Source: Saprospiraceae bacterium
GTDB lineage: Bacteria; Bacteroidota; Bacteroidia; Chitinophagales; Saprospiraceae
Reading direction: 5' to 3'
NCBI GenBank assembly: GCA_027488935.1
Contig: JAIYAP010000033.1
Coordinates: 62,001 to 126,000 of the forward strand
DNA length: 64,000 nt
The position numbers and the translations under genes are program-made. This document shows, in pieces, positions 27,834-36,785 of the stretch. The first letter of the stretch is position 1. Each line of letters starts with the position of its first letter. The notes beneath the pieces were generated by a model that searched no databases, was not told where the DNA came from, and saw only the letters and a program-made list of their open reading frames with translations.

Positions 27834-27848
27834 GTTCATGGGATTATA
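27834..27848 (+). repeat. 15-nt direct repeat, copy 1
   Basis: GTTCATGGGATTATA, identical to 28012-28026, 178 nt apart. Confidence 0.85.
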
Positions 27849-28011
27849 CAATTTCAGGTGAAGCGCAAGTCCTTCTATTCAAGTAAGAAGGACTTGCTGC
27901 ATCTGATAAATGAACAAAGTGTTAATGCATGTGTTCTATATAACAAGAATACGGTATTTTCTGTTATTATATGGTATTTGCTGGTTACATAACTGGCCCC
28001 GATTTCGAAAT

Positions 28012-28026
28012 GTTCATGGGATTATA
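28012..28026 (+). repeat. 15-nt direct repeat, copy 2
   Basis: Identical to 27834-27848; lies just upstream of the terminator hairpin at 28043. Confidence 0.85.
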
Positions 28027-28042
28027 ATTTGTTGTTTTACCG

Positions 28043-28070
28043 ACCGCGCCAAATGAGGCGCGGTTTTTTT
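28043..28070 (+). terminator. Intrinsic terminator upstream of panB
   Basis: ACCGCGCC (28043-28050) pairs with GGCGCGGT (28057-28064) around a 6-nt loop and runs into seven T (28064-28070). No coding gene ends close by on this strand; the nearest upstream stop is at 27579. Confidence 0.85.
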
Positions 28071-28132
28071 GTTTATATTACTACCTTTCGCCCTGATAGT
28101 TTTTATCTTCATCTCAACAAATACATTCAGCC

Positions 28133-28951
28133 ATGTCTGCATCTACTGGTGAAATTAAACGGGTTACAACGCATGTTATCCAGGCCATGAAAAATCGCCA
28201 GGAGAAAATCGCGATGCTGACTGCATACGACTTTTCTATGACCCGCATGCTCGATGAAGCGGGGGTCGATATTTTATTGGTTGGTGACTCGGCCTCCAAT
28301 GTGATGGCTGGGCACGAAACGACCCTTCCTATTACCCTTGATCAAATGATTTACCATGCCCAGTCGGTTGTACGGGCCGCACGCCGCGCCATGGTGGTGG
28401 TCGATTTGCCTTTTGGCAGCTATCAATCGAATTCCGAAATTGCTTTATCCAGTGCGATCCGCATCATGAAAGAATCGGGTGCGCATGCTGTCAAACTCGA
28501 AGGTGGCGCAGAAGTAGAAAAATCGATCAAACGCATTTTGGTAGCAGGCATTCCGGTAATGGGGCATTTGGGCCTGACACCACAGAGTATTTACAAATTT
28601 GGTACGTATTCGGTGCGGGCTAAAGAAGAAACGGAAGCATTAAAATTGGAAGAAGATGCCTTATTGCTGCAACAATTGGGGTGCTTTGCCTTGGTTTTAG
28701 AAAAAATTCCTGCGAACTTGGCTGCTAAAGTGTCGGAAAGCCTCGAAATTCCGACCATCGGTATTGGTGCTGGCATGAACACAGATGGCCAGGTTTTGGT
28801 TACACATGACATGCTGGGTATTACCAAAGATTTCAAGCCGCGTTTTTTGCGCCGTTACCTGGAATTGTTTGATGAAATCGGCAATGCCACCCGTCAGTAC
28901 ATTTCAGATGTGAAATCGAAAAGTTTCCCGAATGAACATGAGCAGTACTAA
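28133..28951 (+). CDS. panB: 3-methyl-2-oxobutanoate hydroxymethyltransferase
   Basis: 272 residues. Transfers a hydroxymethyl group from 5,10-methylene-tetrahydrofolate to 2-oxoisovalerate, forming ketopantoate for pantothenate and coenzyme A. Signatures: [58 protein letters not shown] and [21 protein letters not shown]. The family length is about 265, so it is complete. thyA follows after 42 nt. Confidence 0.96.
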   Translation: MSASTGEIKRVTTHVIQAMKNRQEKIAMLTAYDFSMTRMLDEAGVDILLVGDSASNVMAGHETTLPITLDQMIYHAQSVVRAARRAMVVVDLPFGSYQSNSEIALSSAIRIMKESGAHAVKLEGGAEVEKSIKRILVAGIPVMGHLGLTPQSIYKFGTYSVRAKEETEALKLEEDALLLQQLGCFALVLEKIPANLAAKVSESLEIPTIGIGAGMNTDGQVLVTHDMLGITKDFKPRFLRRYLELFDEIGNATRQYISDVKSKSFPNEHEQY

Positions 28952-28993
28952 AATACTGTAAATCAATATTTTACTTAATAAGTTGTTCTTGTC

Positions 28994-29788
28994 ATGCAAG
29001 CTTACCACGATCTACTTCGACATATTCTGGATCAAGGCGTTCAAAAAAGCGACCGCACCGGAACAGGCACCCTGAGTGTGTTTGGGTACCAGATGCGGTT
29101 TAATCTGGAAGAAGGATTTCCCTTGGTTACCACGAAAAAAGTACACACCAAAAGCATCATCCATGAGTTGCTTTGGTTTTTGAAAGGGGATACCAATATT
29201 CAGTACCTCAAAGAAAACGGGGTAGGGATCTGGGATGAATGGGCCAATGAACATGGGGACTTGGGTCCCGTTTATGGAAAACAATGGCGCTCCTGGGAAA
29301 CACCAAACGGAGATACCATCGACCAAATTAAAGGCTTGATTCATACGCTGCAACACAATCCTGATAGTAGACGTATGGTTGTCAGTGCCTGGAATGTGGC
29401 AGATTTGGATAAAATGGCACTGGCACCTTGTCATTGCCTGTTTCAGTTTTATGTTGCGGAGGGGCGTTTGTCTTGTCAATTGTACCAACGCAGCGCTGAC
29501 GTATTCTTGGGGGTGCCTTTTAACATCGCCTCTTACGCATTACTTACCCTCATGCTGGCACAAGTTTGTGGTTTCAAACCAGGCGATTTTATTTGGACTG
29601 GCGGAGATACGCACCTGTATGTCAATCACTTGGAACAAGTTGATCTGCAATTGTCCCGCACACCACGTGCCTTGCCACGCATGCAATTAAATCCGAATGT
29701 GCAGGATTTATTTGCATTCACCTATGAAGATTTTGATCTGCTCAATTACGATCCTTATCCGGGAATTAAGGCGCCGGTTGCAGTGTAG
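28994..29788 (+). CDS. thyA: Thymidylate synthase (ThyA type)
   Basis: 264 residues, the exact length of E. coli ThyA. Converts dUMP to dTMP with 5,10-methylene-tetrahydrofolate. The catalytic cysteine lies in [12 protein letters not shown], followed by [23 protein letters not shown] and the C-terminal [13 protein letters not shown] that closes over the site. It is probably co-transcribed with panB. No dihydrofolate reductase gene follows, unlike many genomes. Confidence 0.97.
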   Translation: MQAYHDLLRHILDQGVQKSDRTGTGTLSVFGYQMRFNLEEGFPLVTTKKVHTKSIIHELLWFLKGDTNIQYLKENGVGIWDEWANEHGDLGPVYGKQWRSWETPNGDTIDQIKGLIHTLQHNPDSRRMVVSAWNVADLDKMALAPCHCLFQFYVAEGRLSCQLYQRSADVFLGVPFNIASYALLTLMLAQVCGFKPGDFIWTGGDTHLYVNHLEQVDLQLSRTPRALPRMQLNPNVQDLFAFTYEDFDLLNYDPYPGIKAPVAV

Positions 29789-29882
29789 CCGACGTGCACC
29801 TGACACTTTTGAGGTAATTACAGTGTTTGGCCTGAATTTTGCCCTGTATGACGCAGGAAAATCCACGCTCAGAACAAGTGCC

Positions 29883-29890
29883 TAATTTTG
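29883..29890 (+). promoter_or_regulatory. Possible -7 element of the hybrid kinase gene
   Basis: TAATTTTG fits TAnnTTTG and lies 16 nt before the ATG, which would give a leader of about 10 nt. No TTG at the expected distance. Confidence 0.3.
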
Positions 29891-29906
29891 GCTACGGTTA
29901 ATCAAG

Positions 29907-32900
29907 ATGTCAATAGAAAAAGAATTGCCTGCCCTGTTACGCAAAGCACAAGAGGAAGCCAGGTTTTATAAGTCGCTTTTAGATAACCAATCAGTCTATG
30001 TGGTTAAAACAGACACTGAGGGTCGTTATGTATATGCGAATGACCATTTCTGTCATATTTTCAACATCACCGTTGATGCGCTGATTGGAACCAACTCCCT
30101 TGAATCCATTTTGGAGCAGGATCGTCCTAAATGCAGCGAAACTGTGAACCAGTGTTTTGCGCTTCCAAGCTTGCGGCATGTAGTTATTTTAAGAAAAAGG
30201 GATTGGAACGGCTTTATACGCATAAATCAATGGGAGTTTAGTGCAACCTTGGATGAAAAAGGCAAAATTGAAGGCATTCTTTGTATTGGGTTTGATATTT
30301 CTGAAAAAGTGCGCATCGAAACCAATTTGTCTATTTTGGTTTCCAATATGAGCGATGTGTTGCTGAGTATCGATGCAACAGGAACCTTGGTATATGCATC
30401 ACCCAGTTGTACAAAAGCTTACGGATATTTAGTTTCAGAAATTGTAGGGCACAATATTGTAGATTTTATACACCCGGATGATTTGGGTATTTGTTTGGAG
30501 GCCTTGGTTAAGGTGAGTACCACCGGTGAATCTGTGATTGGGTTGGAGCACCGTATATTACATAAAAACGGTACATATCTTTGGAGCAGTACCAATGCGG
30601 ATGTAGACCCTACAGGCGGACGCGCGATTATCTCTACCCATGATATTACGGAGCGCAAACGGCAGGATAAGCGTTTAAAGGAATTGGCGCTGGTTGCTTC
30701 CAGTACCACCGATGTGATTATTATTTCAGATTCAAATGGTGTGATTACCTGGGTGAACGACGCATATACCCATTTAACGGGATACACTTTTGAAGAAGCG
30801 ATCGGGAAAAAACCGGCAGATATGGTACAAGGGCCTAAAACAGACATGGCTGCCATTCTAAAAATTCGAAGGGCTTTACGTGCCCAAAAACCAGTAAGCG
30901 TTGAAATCCTTAACTATTCAAAAGAAGGCCGAGAATATTGGTTGGAATTGAGCATCGACCCGGTTTTTGATGAACAGGGGGGTTGTACCAACTTTATTGC
31001 TGTGGAGCGTGATATATCGGTGCGTAAAGCGGCCGACCAGGAATTACAGCGCACCAAAGAAATGTTGGAGCAAACCAATTTGGTTGCTAAAGTAGGTGGT
31101 TGGGAGGTAAATTTGGTTGAAAATAGTGTTTTTTGGTCGGATGTTACCAAAATGATCCATGAAGTACCTATGGATTATGTGCCCGTCTTGGAAGCAGGAA
31201 TCGAATTTTATAAACCAGGGAAGAGCAGGGAAACCATTGCGCATCTGATAAAGGCTGCCATGGAGCACGGAACTCCTTTTGAAACAGAACTTCAAATTAT
31301 TACTTCAACTAGAAAAGAAGTTTGGGTGAGGGCGATTGGCAAAACAGAAGTTGTAGACGGTCGATGTATACGCATTTATGGCACTTTTCAAGATATTGAT
31401 GCTATTATTAAAGCGGAGAGTGAACAAATTAACACCGCCAATTTGCTCAAAAAATTGTCGGATGAAGTTCCTGGTGGTTTATATCAATTTACCCTAAATG
31501 ATCAGGGAGATTTTCATTTTCCATATGCGTCTACAGGTTTGTTGGAATTATTTGAGGTAAGTGCGGAAGAATTGAGGGAAAATCCTGCAATTTTATTCCA
31601 TCGGATACATTCAGATGAATTGAACGATATAAATGCCTCTATTGCCGCTTCTGCAGCAAGTTTATCGCGTTGGGAAGAAAGTTTTCGGATTATTACGCCC
31701 CAGGGCATAGAAAAATGGATTCAAGCGGAGTCCCGACCCGAACGGTTTGATGGTTATATTACCTGGTCGGGTTATTTGTACAACATTACCCAACAAAAAA
31801 TAGCGGAAAGAGAAATTCGGCGCTCTGAGGCCAAGTTTCGGGGGCTGTATGATTCTACCAGTGATGCCGTGTTATTGTTGAGTGATGTTGGCTTTTTTGA
31901 TTGCAACGATGCAGCTGTTGCGATTTTTGGTTGTACTTCGAAGGCGCACTTGTGTTCTTTTCATCCGGCAGATGTTTCCCCCGAATTTCAACCCAATGGG
32001 GTTCGATCGATGGTTCAATCCGAAATCAATAATAAATTGGCACTCGAACAAGGCTCATACCGTTTTGAGTGGCTGCATAAACGCATGGATACGGGAGAAG
32101 AATTTTATGCAGAAGTGTTGTTAAATGTAGTGCAATTGGATGAGCAGCAACGACTCCAGGCCGTGGTACGCGACATTTCCGAACGAAAACAGGCAGAAAT
32201 AGAAATCTTGCGTGCGCGGGAGCAGGCGGAAATGGCCAGTAGGTTCAAATCGGAGTTTTTGGCCAATATGAGCCACGAAATACGTACCCCACTCAATGGG
32301 GTAATCGGATTTGTCGATTTGCTCATGCGCACCAAATTGGATACAACGCAGAAAGAATACATGTCGACCGTTTTTCAGTCTGCCAATGCATTGCTCGATA
32401 TTATCAATGATATTCTTGATTTTTCTAAAATTGAAGCAGGCAAACTTGAATTATCGATCGAGCAAACCGATTTGTTGGAATTAGGCGGACAGGTAGCCGA
32501 TATGATCAAGTATCAGGCGCACAAAAAGAACCTGGAAATGCTGCTGAATATTGATCCGAGCATTCCGCGGTTTATTTGGGCCGACCCGATTCGTTTGCGG
32601 CAAGTTTTGGTCAATTTATTGGGTAATGCCGTGAAATTTACCGAAAAAGGCGAAATAGAATTATGTGTAAAACCCATTTTGAAAACATCGGAGGATGTAA
32701 CCGTTTTTCGATTCTCCGTGCGGGATACGGGGGTTGGGATTGATCCGAAAAACCAGGCAAAAATATTTGACGCTTTTTCTCAGGAAGATGCCTCTACCAC
32801 CCGACGGTTTGGAGGAACGGGTCTTGGCTTGACCATCTCCAGCAAATTACTGGCCTTAATGGGAAGTTCGATGTCGCTCCAATCCGAGCCAGGAAAGGGG

Positions 32901-34160
32901 AGTATCTTCTATTTTGATATTGAGTTCAAAACCATGGACGGTCCTGCTGTTTCTAATTACGAACTTGATCATATTAAAACCGTGCTGGTTGTAGATGATA
33001 ATGAGAATAATCGGATCATTTTGCAGGAAATGCTCAATATCCACCAAATTTCAACCGATCATGCCCGCAATGGAATTGAGGCTTTGGACAAATTGAGGGA
33101 AGGGCGGAAATATGATGTCATTCTGATGGATTACCACATGCCTTATTTGGATGGTTTGGAGACGATTCGTAATATTAGGAATACGCTAGATATAAAATCG
33201 GAAGACCAGCCCGTGATCTTGTTATTTAGTTCTTCTGACGACGAATTTATAAATGCTGCTTGTCGGGAATTGAATGTACGTCAAAAAATTGTAAAACCTA
33301 TCAAAATCAATCAGTTATATGATGCACTTGCTCATTTAAATGTGCAATACATGGATCTGGAAGAGCGGAAGGAAAGTGGTAATAGCAAGGAAGTCTTTGG
33401 TAAAGGCCTTCATGCACTTTCAATTTTGGTTGCGGAAGACAATCCGGTTAACATGCTGCTTGCTAAAACAATTTTGCAAAATATTTTGCCTGATACCGCA
33501 GTGATTGTTGCATCCAATGGCCGGGAAGCACTGGAGCGTTTTGTAAATAACCAGCCGGATTTGGTCTTTATGGATATCCAAATGCCTGAATTGAACGGAT
33601 ATGAAGCCGCAACCGCTATTCGAGCCACTGAAAAAGAAGGCAGAAGGGTGCCTATTATTGCCCTGACTGCAGGTACGGTAAAGGGTGAACGCGATCGTTG
33701 CCTGGCTGCAGGAATGGACGATTATATTACGAAGCCTGTATTAAAGGAAACCATTGAACAAGTTATTTTAAAATGGCTCATAAAGGATTCAAAATGGACA
33801 GAGTCGGCCATTCCAGAGCCCCTCGATCAAAAGTCACGCTTCAATGCCGAGCAATTTGAGGCCTTGTTGGGCAACGATACCGAAATGATTCAGGATATGT
33901 TAACCGTAGCATTGAACTCTATGGATAAGTTTTTGGTAGATCTGGATCAGTTTATTAATATTTCTGATTTTGTGGCAATTAAGGCCTTGGCACATCAGAT
34001 GAAAGGAGGCGCACTTACCTTGACCTTTGGTATTTTGGGTAAACAAGCTGCCGAACTGGAGTATCTGGATCCCATGACCATAGAATCGGTGAAAGCATTG
34101 CAGTACCAAATTGAAACAGAAATAGAGCAAATAAAACAATTAATTTCCGGCTACTTTTAG
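29907..34160 (+). CDS. Hybrid sensor histidine kinase with about six PAS domains, two receivers and HPt
   Basis: 1417 residues, no clear membrane segment or signal peptide, so probably cytosolic. PAS domains occur at roughly 15-130, 136-255, 256-375, 385-500, 510-630 and 640-765. HisKA has NMSHEIRTPLNGV with H790; HATPase_c has NLLGNAVKFTEKG, DTGVGID and GTGLGLTIS. Receiver 1 has D1075 (ILMDYHMP), receiver 2 D1223 (VFMDIQMPELNGYEAA) with switch K in YITKP. A C-terminal HPt domain has H1363 in LAHQMKGGALTL. It is a complete phosphorelay lacking only an output regulator, which is not nearby. The stacked PAS sensors suggest redox, light or small-molecule cues. Confidence 0.93.
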   Translation: MSIEKELPALLRKAQEEARFYKSLLDNQSVYVVKTDTEGRYVYANDHFCHIFNITVDALIGTNSLESILEQDRPKCSETVNQCFALPSLRHVVILRKRDWNGFIRINQWEFSATLDEKGKIEGILCIGFDISEKVRIETNLSILVSNMSDVLLSIDATGTLVYASPSCTKAYGYLVSEIVGHNIVDFIHPDDLGICLEALVKVSTTGESVIGLEHRILHKNGTYLWSSTNADVDPTGGRAIISTHDITERKRQDKRLKELALVASSTTDVIIISDSNGVITWVNDAYTHLTGYTFEEAIGKKPADMVQGPKTDMAAILKIRRALRAQKPVSVEILNYSKEGREYWLELSIDPVFDEQGGCTNFIAVERDISVRKAADQELQRTKEMLEQTNLVAKVGGWEVNLVENSVFWSDVTKMIHEVPMDYVPVLEAGIEFYKPGKSRETIAHLIKAAMEHGTPFETELQIITSTRKEVWVRAIGKTEVVDGRCIRIYGTFQDIDAIIKAESEQINTANLLKKLSDEVPGGLYQFTLNDQGDFHFPYASTGLLELFEVSAEELRENPAILFHRIHSDELNDINASIAASAASLSRWEESFRIITPQGIEKWIQAESRPERFDGYITWSGYLYNITQQKIAEREIRRSEAKFRGLYDSTSDAVLLLSDVGFFDCNDAAVAIFGCTSKAHLCSFHPADVSPEFQPNGVRSMVQSEINNKLALEQGSYRFEWLHKRMDTGEEFYAEVLLNVVQLDEQQRLQAVVRDISERKQAEIEILRAREQAEMASRFKSEFLANMSHEIRTPLNGVIGFVDLLMRTKLDTTQKEYMSTVFQSANALLDIINDILDFSKIEAGKLELSIEQTDLLELGGQVADMIKYQAHKKNLEMLLNIDPSIPRFIWADPIRLRQVLVNLLGNAVKFTEKGEIELCVKPILKTSEDVTVFRFSVRDTGVGIDPKNQAKIFDAFSQEDASTTRRFGGTGLGLTISSKLLALMGSSMSLQSEPGKGSIFYFDIEFKTMDGPAVSNYELDHIKTVLVVDDNENNRIILQEMLNIHQISTDHARNGIEALDKLREGRKYDVILMDYHMPYLDGLETIRNIRNTLDIKSEDQPVILLFSSSDDEFINAACRELNVRQKIVKPIKINQLYDALAHLNVQYMDLEERKESGNSKEVFGKGLHALSILVAEDNPVNMLLAKTILQNILPDTAVIVASNGREALERFVNNQPDLVFMDIQMPELNGYEAATAIRATEKEGRRVPIIALTAGTVKGERDRCLAAGMDDYITKPVLKETIEQVILKWLIKDSKWTESAIPEPLDQKSRFNAEQFEALLGNDTEMIQDMLTVALNSMDKFLVDLDQFINISDFVAIKALAHQMKGGALTLTFGILGKQAAELEYLDPMTIESVKALQYQIETEIEQIKQLISGYF

Positions 34161-34198
34161 TTTTTACCACCACACCTTTTGCTCGGAAAAATAATTGC

Positions 34199-34235
34199 AG
34201 GCCAATACATGATCATGTTTTTTGGCCTTTTTTTA
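34199..34235 (+). terminator. Terminator of the hybrid kinase gene
   Basis: AGGCCAA (34199-34205) pairs with TTGGCCT (34222-34228); the interior holds the palindrome ACATGATCATGT (34207-34218); a T-run continues to 34235. Confidence 0.75.
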
Positions 34236-34342
34236 TTGATTATTAAATCAAAATACTCTTACTTTTATTTTAATATTAGCGTAATTCGACTTTGTAAGTA
34301 ATTATTTACAATAAAATTTATATACGATTAAAATTTAAATTA

Positions 34343-34350
34343 TAGATTTG
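34343..34350 (+). promoter_or_regulatory. Probable -7 element of the monooxygenase gene
   Basis: TAGATTTG fits TAnnTTTG, about 90 nt before the ATG at 34441, in an AT-rich stretch. No TTG at the right spacing. Confidence 0.4.
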
Positions 34351-34440
34351 TGGAATGTTCCAATGGGAAATTATTTGCCAAAATAAGGCAGGTGTTTTCC
34401 GGGCAGTTTTCGCTTATTTATCCTTTAATTCAACACGCTC

Positions 34441-35604
34441 ATGAATGTTCAATACTCCATCGTCGGTGGTGGCATTGCTGGCTTGACGCTTGCCAATTTG
34501 CTCCAAAAAAACAAAATTCCCTTCCAAGTTTACGATAAATCTCCTGCAATTAATCCGAAAGGACATGGCTTTATTATTCCGCAGGAAGGCTTGGTTATTT
34601 TGTCTGAAATCCTGGATTGGGACCAGATTATCCGCAAAGGCAATTACATTCATCTTTATGAGGCGTTTAATGATCGGGGCGAATTGCTTGCCTCGATTGA
34701 CACCGGTGGTGTATTTGCGATCAGTCGCCCTGCTTTGCTGGAAAGTCTATACGAGCACATCAATCCAGCCAACGTACATTTCAATAAAGAAATAGAACAG
34801 GTCACGGTAAAAGGTCAACAAATTCGTGCGATACAATTTACAGATCAAACGACAATCCGGCCTGAAATGGTGGTGGCTTCCGATGGGGTGGGGAGCATGC
34901 TGCGCAAACAAATATTTCCAACTTCCAATCTGGAATCGGTTGGTTATCATGAAGTAGTATGTACCATAGAACATCCTGCGCTGGTAGAGTTTTTGGGTAA
35001 AAGGCTCCTAAAGTTTCACCACCATGCAGGTGGCCGCGCTTTTGGCATGCTTAAAATTTCGCCGACAAAACTGATTTGGTATGTACAATTTGATACCCAA
35101 CGTTTTCCATTGCCGGCGGGTGGAGCATCCTTACTAAAGCAATTTATTGAGCAATATTTTGGCGATTGGTGCGCCCCGGTGCAAGCGGTGATTCAGGCCA
35201 GCGATTTTCAAAATGCCCACCATTGGCAATTATTTGAGTTGCATAATCTGCCATCTTACGCAGCAGGAAACACTATTTTGTTGGGTGACGCGGCACATCC
35301 GGTTTTGCCATTTACCAGCCAAGGGGTGGTATCTGCTCAAAAAGATGCAAAGGTTTTGACCGAGTTAATAAAGTCAAAAACAGCGCAAGAAACCCTGTTT
35401 TCGACTTATTCTGATACTCGAATGGCTGAAATGCAGGAACATTTTGACAATGGTAAGGCCATGATGAATAATTTTTTATTGCCGCTTAAACAACAAAGTG
35501 TCGGAATTCCGATGTCTGTGAAAATTCCGGCCGGAAATTTGCGTCGTGCCTTTCGGAGCACTTCACAAAATCCTCCACCCTCAGGCATCAATGTCGCTAT
35601 TTGA
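34441..35604 (+). CDS. FAD-dependent monooxygenase (PHBH fold)
   Basis: 387 residues. The Rossmann dinucleotide motif is YSIVGGGIAGLTLANLL (about 5-21) with E/D-type ribose contact in VYDKS; the central VASDGVGSMLRKQ is the DG motif and NTILLGDAAHPVLPFTSQGVVSAQKDA the GD motif that binds FAD/NADPH. It hydroxylates or epoxidises an aromatic or similar small molecule; the substrate is not predictable. Its last codons overlap the start of the aminotransferase gene by 14 nt, so they form a translationally coupled pair. Confidence 0.88.
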   Translation: MNVQYSIVGGGIAGLTLANLLQKNKIPFQVYDKSPAINPKGHGFIIPQEGLVILSEILDWDQIIRKGNYIHLYEAFNDRGELLASIDTGGVFAISRPALLESLYEHINPANVHFNKEIEQVTVKGQQIRAIQFTDQTTIRPEMVVASDGVGSMLRKQIFPTSNLESVGYHEVVCTIEHPALVEFLGKRLLKFHHHAGGRAFGMLKISPTKLIWYVQFDTQRFPLPAGGASLLKQFIEQYFGDWCAPVQAVIQASDFQNAHHWQLFELHNLPSYAAGNTILLGDAAHPVLPFTSQGVVSAQKDAKVLTELIKSKTAQETLFSTYSDTRMAEMQEHFDNGKAMMNNFLLPLKQQSVGIPMSVKIPAGNLRRAFRSTSQNPPPSGINVAI

Positions 35605-36757
35605 CCACACAAGTATTCAATTTAATACCCTGAAACAAAGGGCTTTTAATGGACGTTGGGCAGTTGTGCCCAATGATGTACTTCCACTAACCGCTGCGGA
35701 TCCTGATTTTCCAATTGCCCCGGAAATCATCGAAGCCATGCAATCCTATCTAGGTGCAGGGTATTTGAATTATGGTCCTTTTTCAGGTTTAGACGTTTTT
35801 AAGGAAAACGTCGCGCTGCATTATAATGCGCGCAAGGGCTGTGCTTTTATTCCGGAAGATGTACTTGCGGTAAATAGTGCCGCCCAGGGTATGTACCTGG
35901 TGGCCCGTTACCTGCTCCAGCCCGGCGATGAAGCCATCATTTTTGATCCGGTCGATTTTCTGTTCAAAAAAACCTTGGAAGTCGTCGGAGCACGCCCCGT
36001 TTTGTGCTCCATACCTGCCGAAACGGGTGTATTGGATTTGGCGAACCTGGAATCCTTGATCACCCCCCGTACCAAACTGATCAGTATTTGTAATCCGCAT
36101 AATCCGCTCGGCGTTGTATACGATTCGTCGGTATTGTTATCCCTGGCAAAAATTGCAGAACGACATGGACTTTGGGTAATGAGCGATGAAATCTGGAGCG
36201 ATATTGTATATGATCGTCAGGCTTATCGCAGTTATGCATCTGTTTCAGATTATGCTGCTTTACATAGTTTTACAGTATACGGTTTTTCAAAAACCTTTGG
36301 ATTGGCGGGCTTGCGCATTGGTGCTGTACTTTGCCAAAACACAGCCGTGATGCAGGATTTTATAGAGCAGTCGCAATTTAATTCGACGATTGAAGGCGTT
36401 TCAACCTTATCTCAAATTGGTGCCGCAGCAGCACTGGAACATGCCTGGTATTGGGCCGAGGAATTTGTGGAACACTTACAGGCCAACCGCGACCTGGCTT
36501 ATCAATTGTTGAGCAAGTCAAACTCACTTCAGCCGAATCGACCGGACAGTACGTATGTTATTTTTCCTAAAATAACATACGGTTTGAGTAGTGAAATGTA
36601 TGTAAAACAAGTACTCGAGCAGGCAAAAGTGGCCATTGTGCCTGGCAGTGCCCGCTGGTTTGGACCTGGTGCGGAAGGCCATGTGCGTATTTGTTTCTCT
36701 ACTTCGCGGGATGTATTGGAGGAAGGGATATTGCGTATTTTGTCAAAAATGGGCTAA
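35591..36757 (+). CDS. PLP-dependent aminotransferase, class I/II (MalY/PatB-like)
   Basis: 388 residues from the ATG at 35591 (MSLFDHTSIQFNTL); the longer frame to 35546 lies inside the monooxygenase gene. The fold-type I PLP motifs are NSAAQGMYLVAR, ICNPHNPLGVVYD and the Schiff-base lysine in YGFSKTFGLAGLRIG. The start LPLTAADPDFPIAPEIIEAM resembles MalY/PatB C-S lyases, so transamination and cystathionine beta-lyase chemistry are both possible. It overlaps the FAD monooxygenase gene and converges on the pyruvate kinase gene with 28 nt between. Confidence 0.88.
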   Translation: MSLFDHTSIQFNTLKQRAFNGRWAVVPNDVLPLTAADPDFPIAPEIIEAMQSYLGAGYLNYGPFSGLDVFKENVALHYNARKGCAFIPEDVLAVNSAAQGMYLVARYLLQPGDEAIIFDPVDFLFKKTLEVVGARPVLCSIPAETGVLDLANLESLITPRTKLISICNPHNPLGVVYDSSVLLSLAKIAERHGLWVMSDEIWSDIVYDRQAYRSYASVSDYAALHSFTVYGFSKTFGLAGLRIGAVLCQNTAVMQDFIEQSQFNSTIEGVSTLSQIGAAAALEHAWYWAEEFVEHLQANRDLAYQLLSKSNSLQPNRPDSTYVIFPKITYGLSSEMYVKQVLEQAKVAIVPGSARWFGPGAEGHVRICFSTSRDVLEEGILRILSKMG

Positions 36758-36785
36758 GTGTTAAATTTTCGCTGTTATTTCACGC

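Larger units (their letters stand above)
27798..28070 (+). ncRNA. Putative structured non-coding RNA (about 270 nt)
   Basis: Bounded by a near-consensus promoter and an intrinsic terminator (28043-28070). It carries a perfect 12-bp hairpin with a 9-nt loop (GCAAGTCCTTCT at 27865-27876, AGAAGGACTTGC at 27886-27897) and two direct copies of GTTCATGGGATTATA at 27834-27848 and 28012-28026. ATTATA of one copy can pair with TATAAT overlapping the other, and GCCAG (about 27823) with CTGGC (about 27993). It matches no RNA family I can name; 6S-like or a leader of panB are possible. Ends are approximate. As the terminator lies 63 nt before panB, it could also be a leader controlled by attenuation. Confidence 0.4.
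27580..28132. other. 553-nt gene-free region containing a probable ncRNA
   Basis: No coding frame is supported. The left part (27580-27760) is plain AT-rich DNA. The right part has a near-consensus promoter, a perfect 12-bp hairpin, two copies of a 15-nt repeat and a strong terminator, described separately. Confidence 0.6.

Noticed and set aside
27580-28132. tRNA, tmRNA or RNase P RNA in the 553-nt gap
   Set aside because: No acceptor/T-loop (GTTCRANNC) combination or conserved RNase P/tmRNA ends were found; the RNA candidate has no known family signature.
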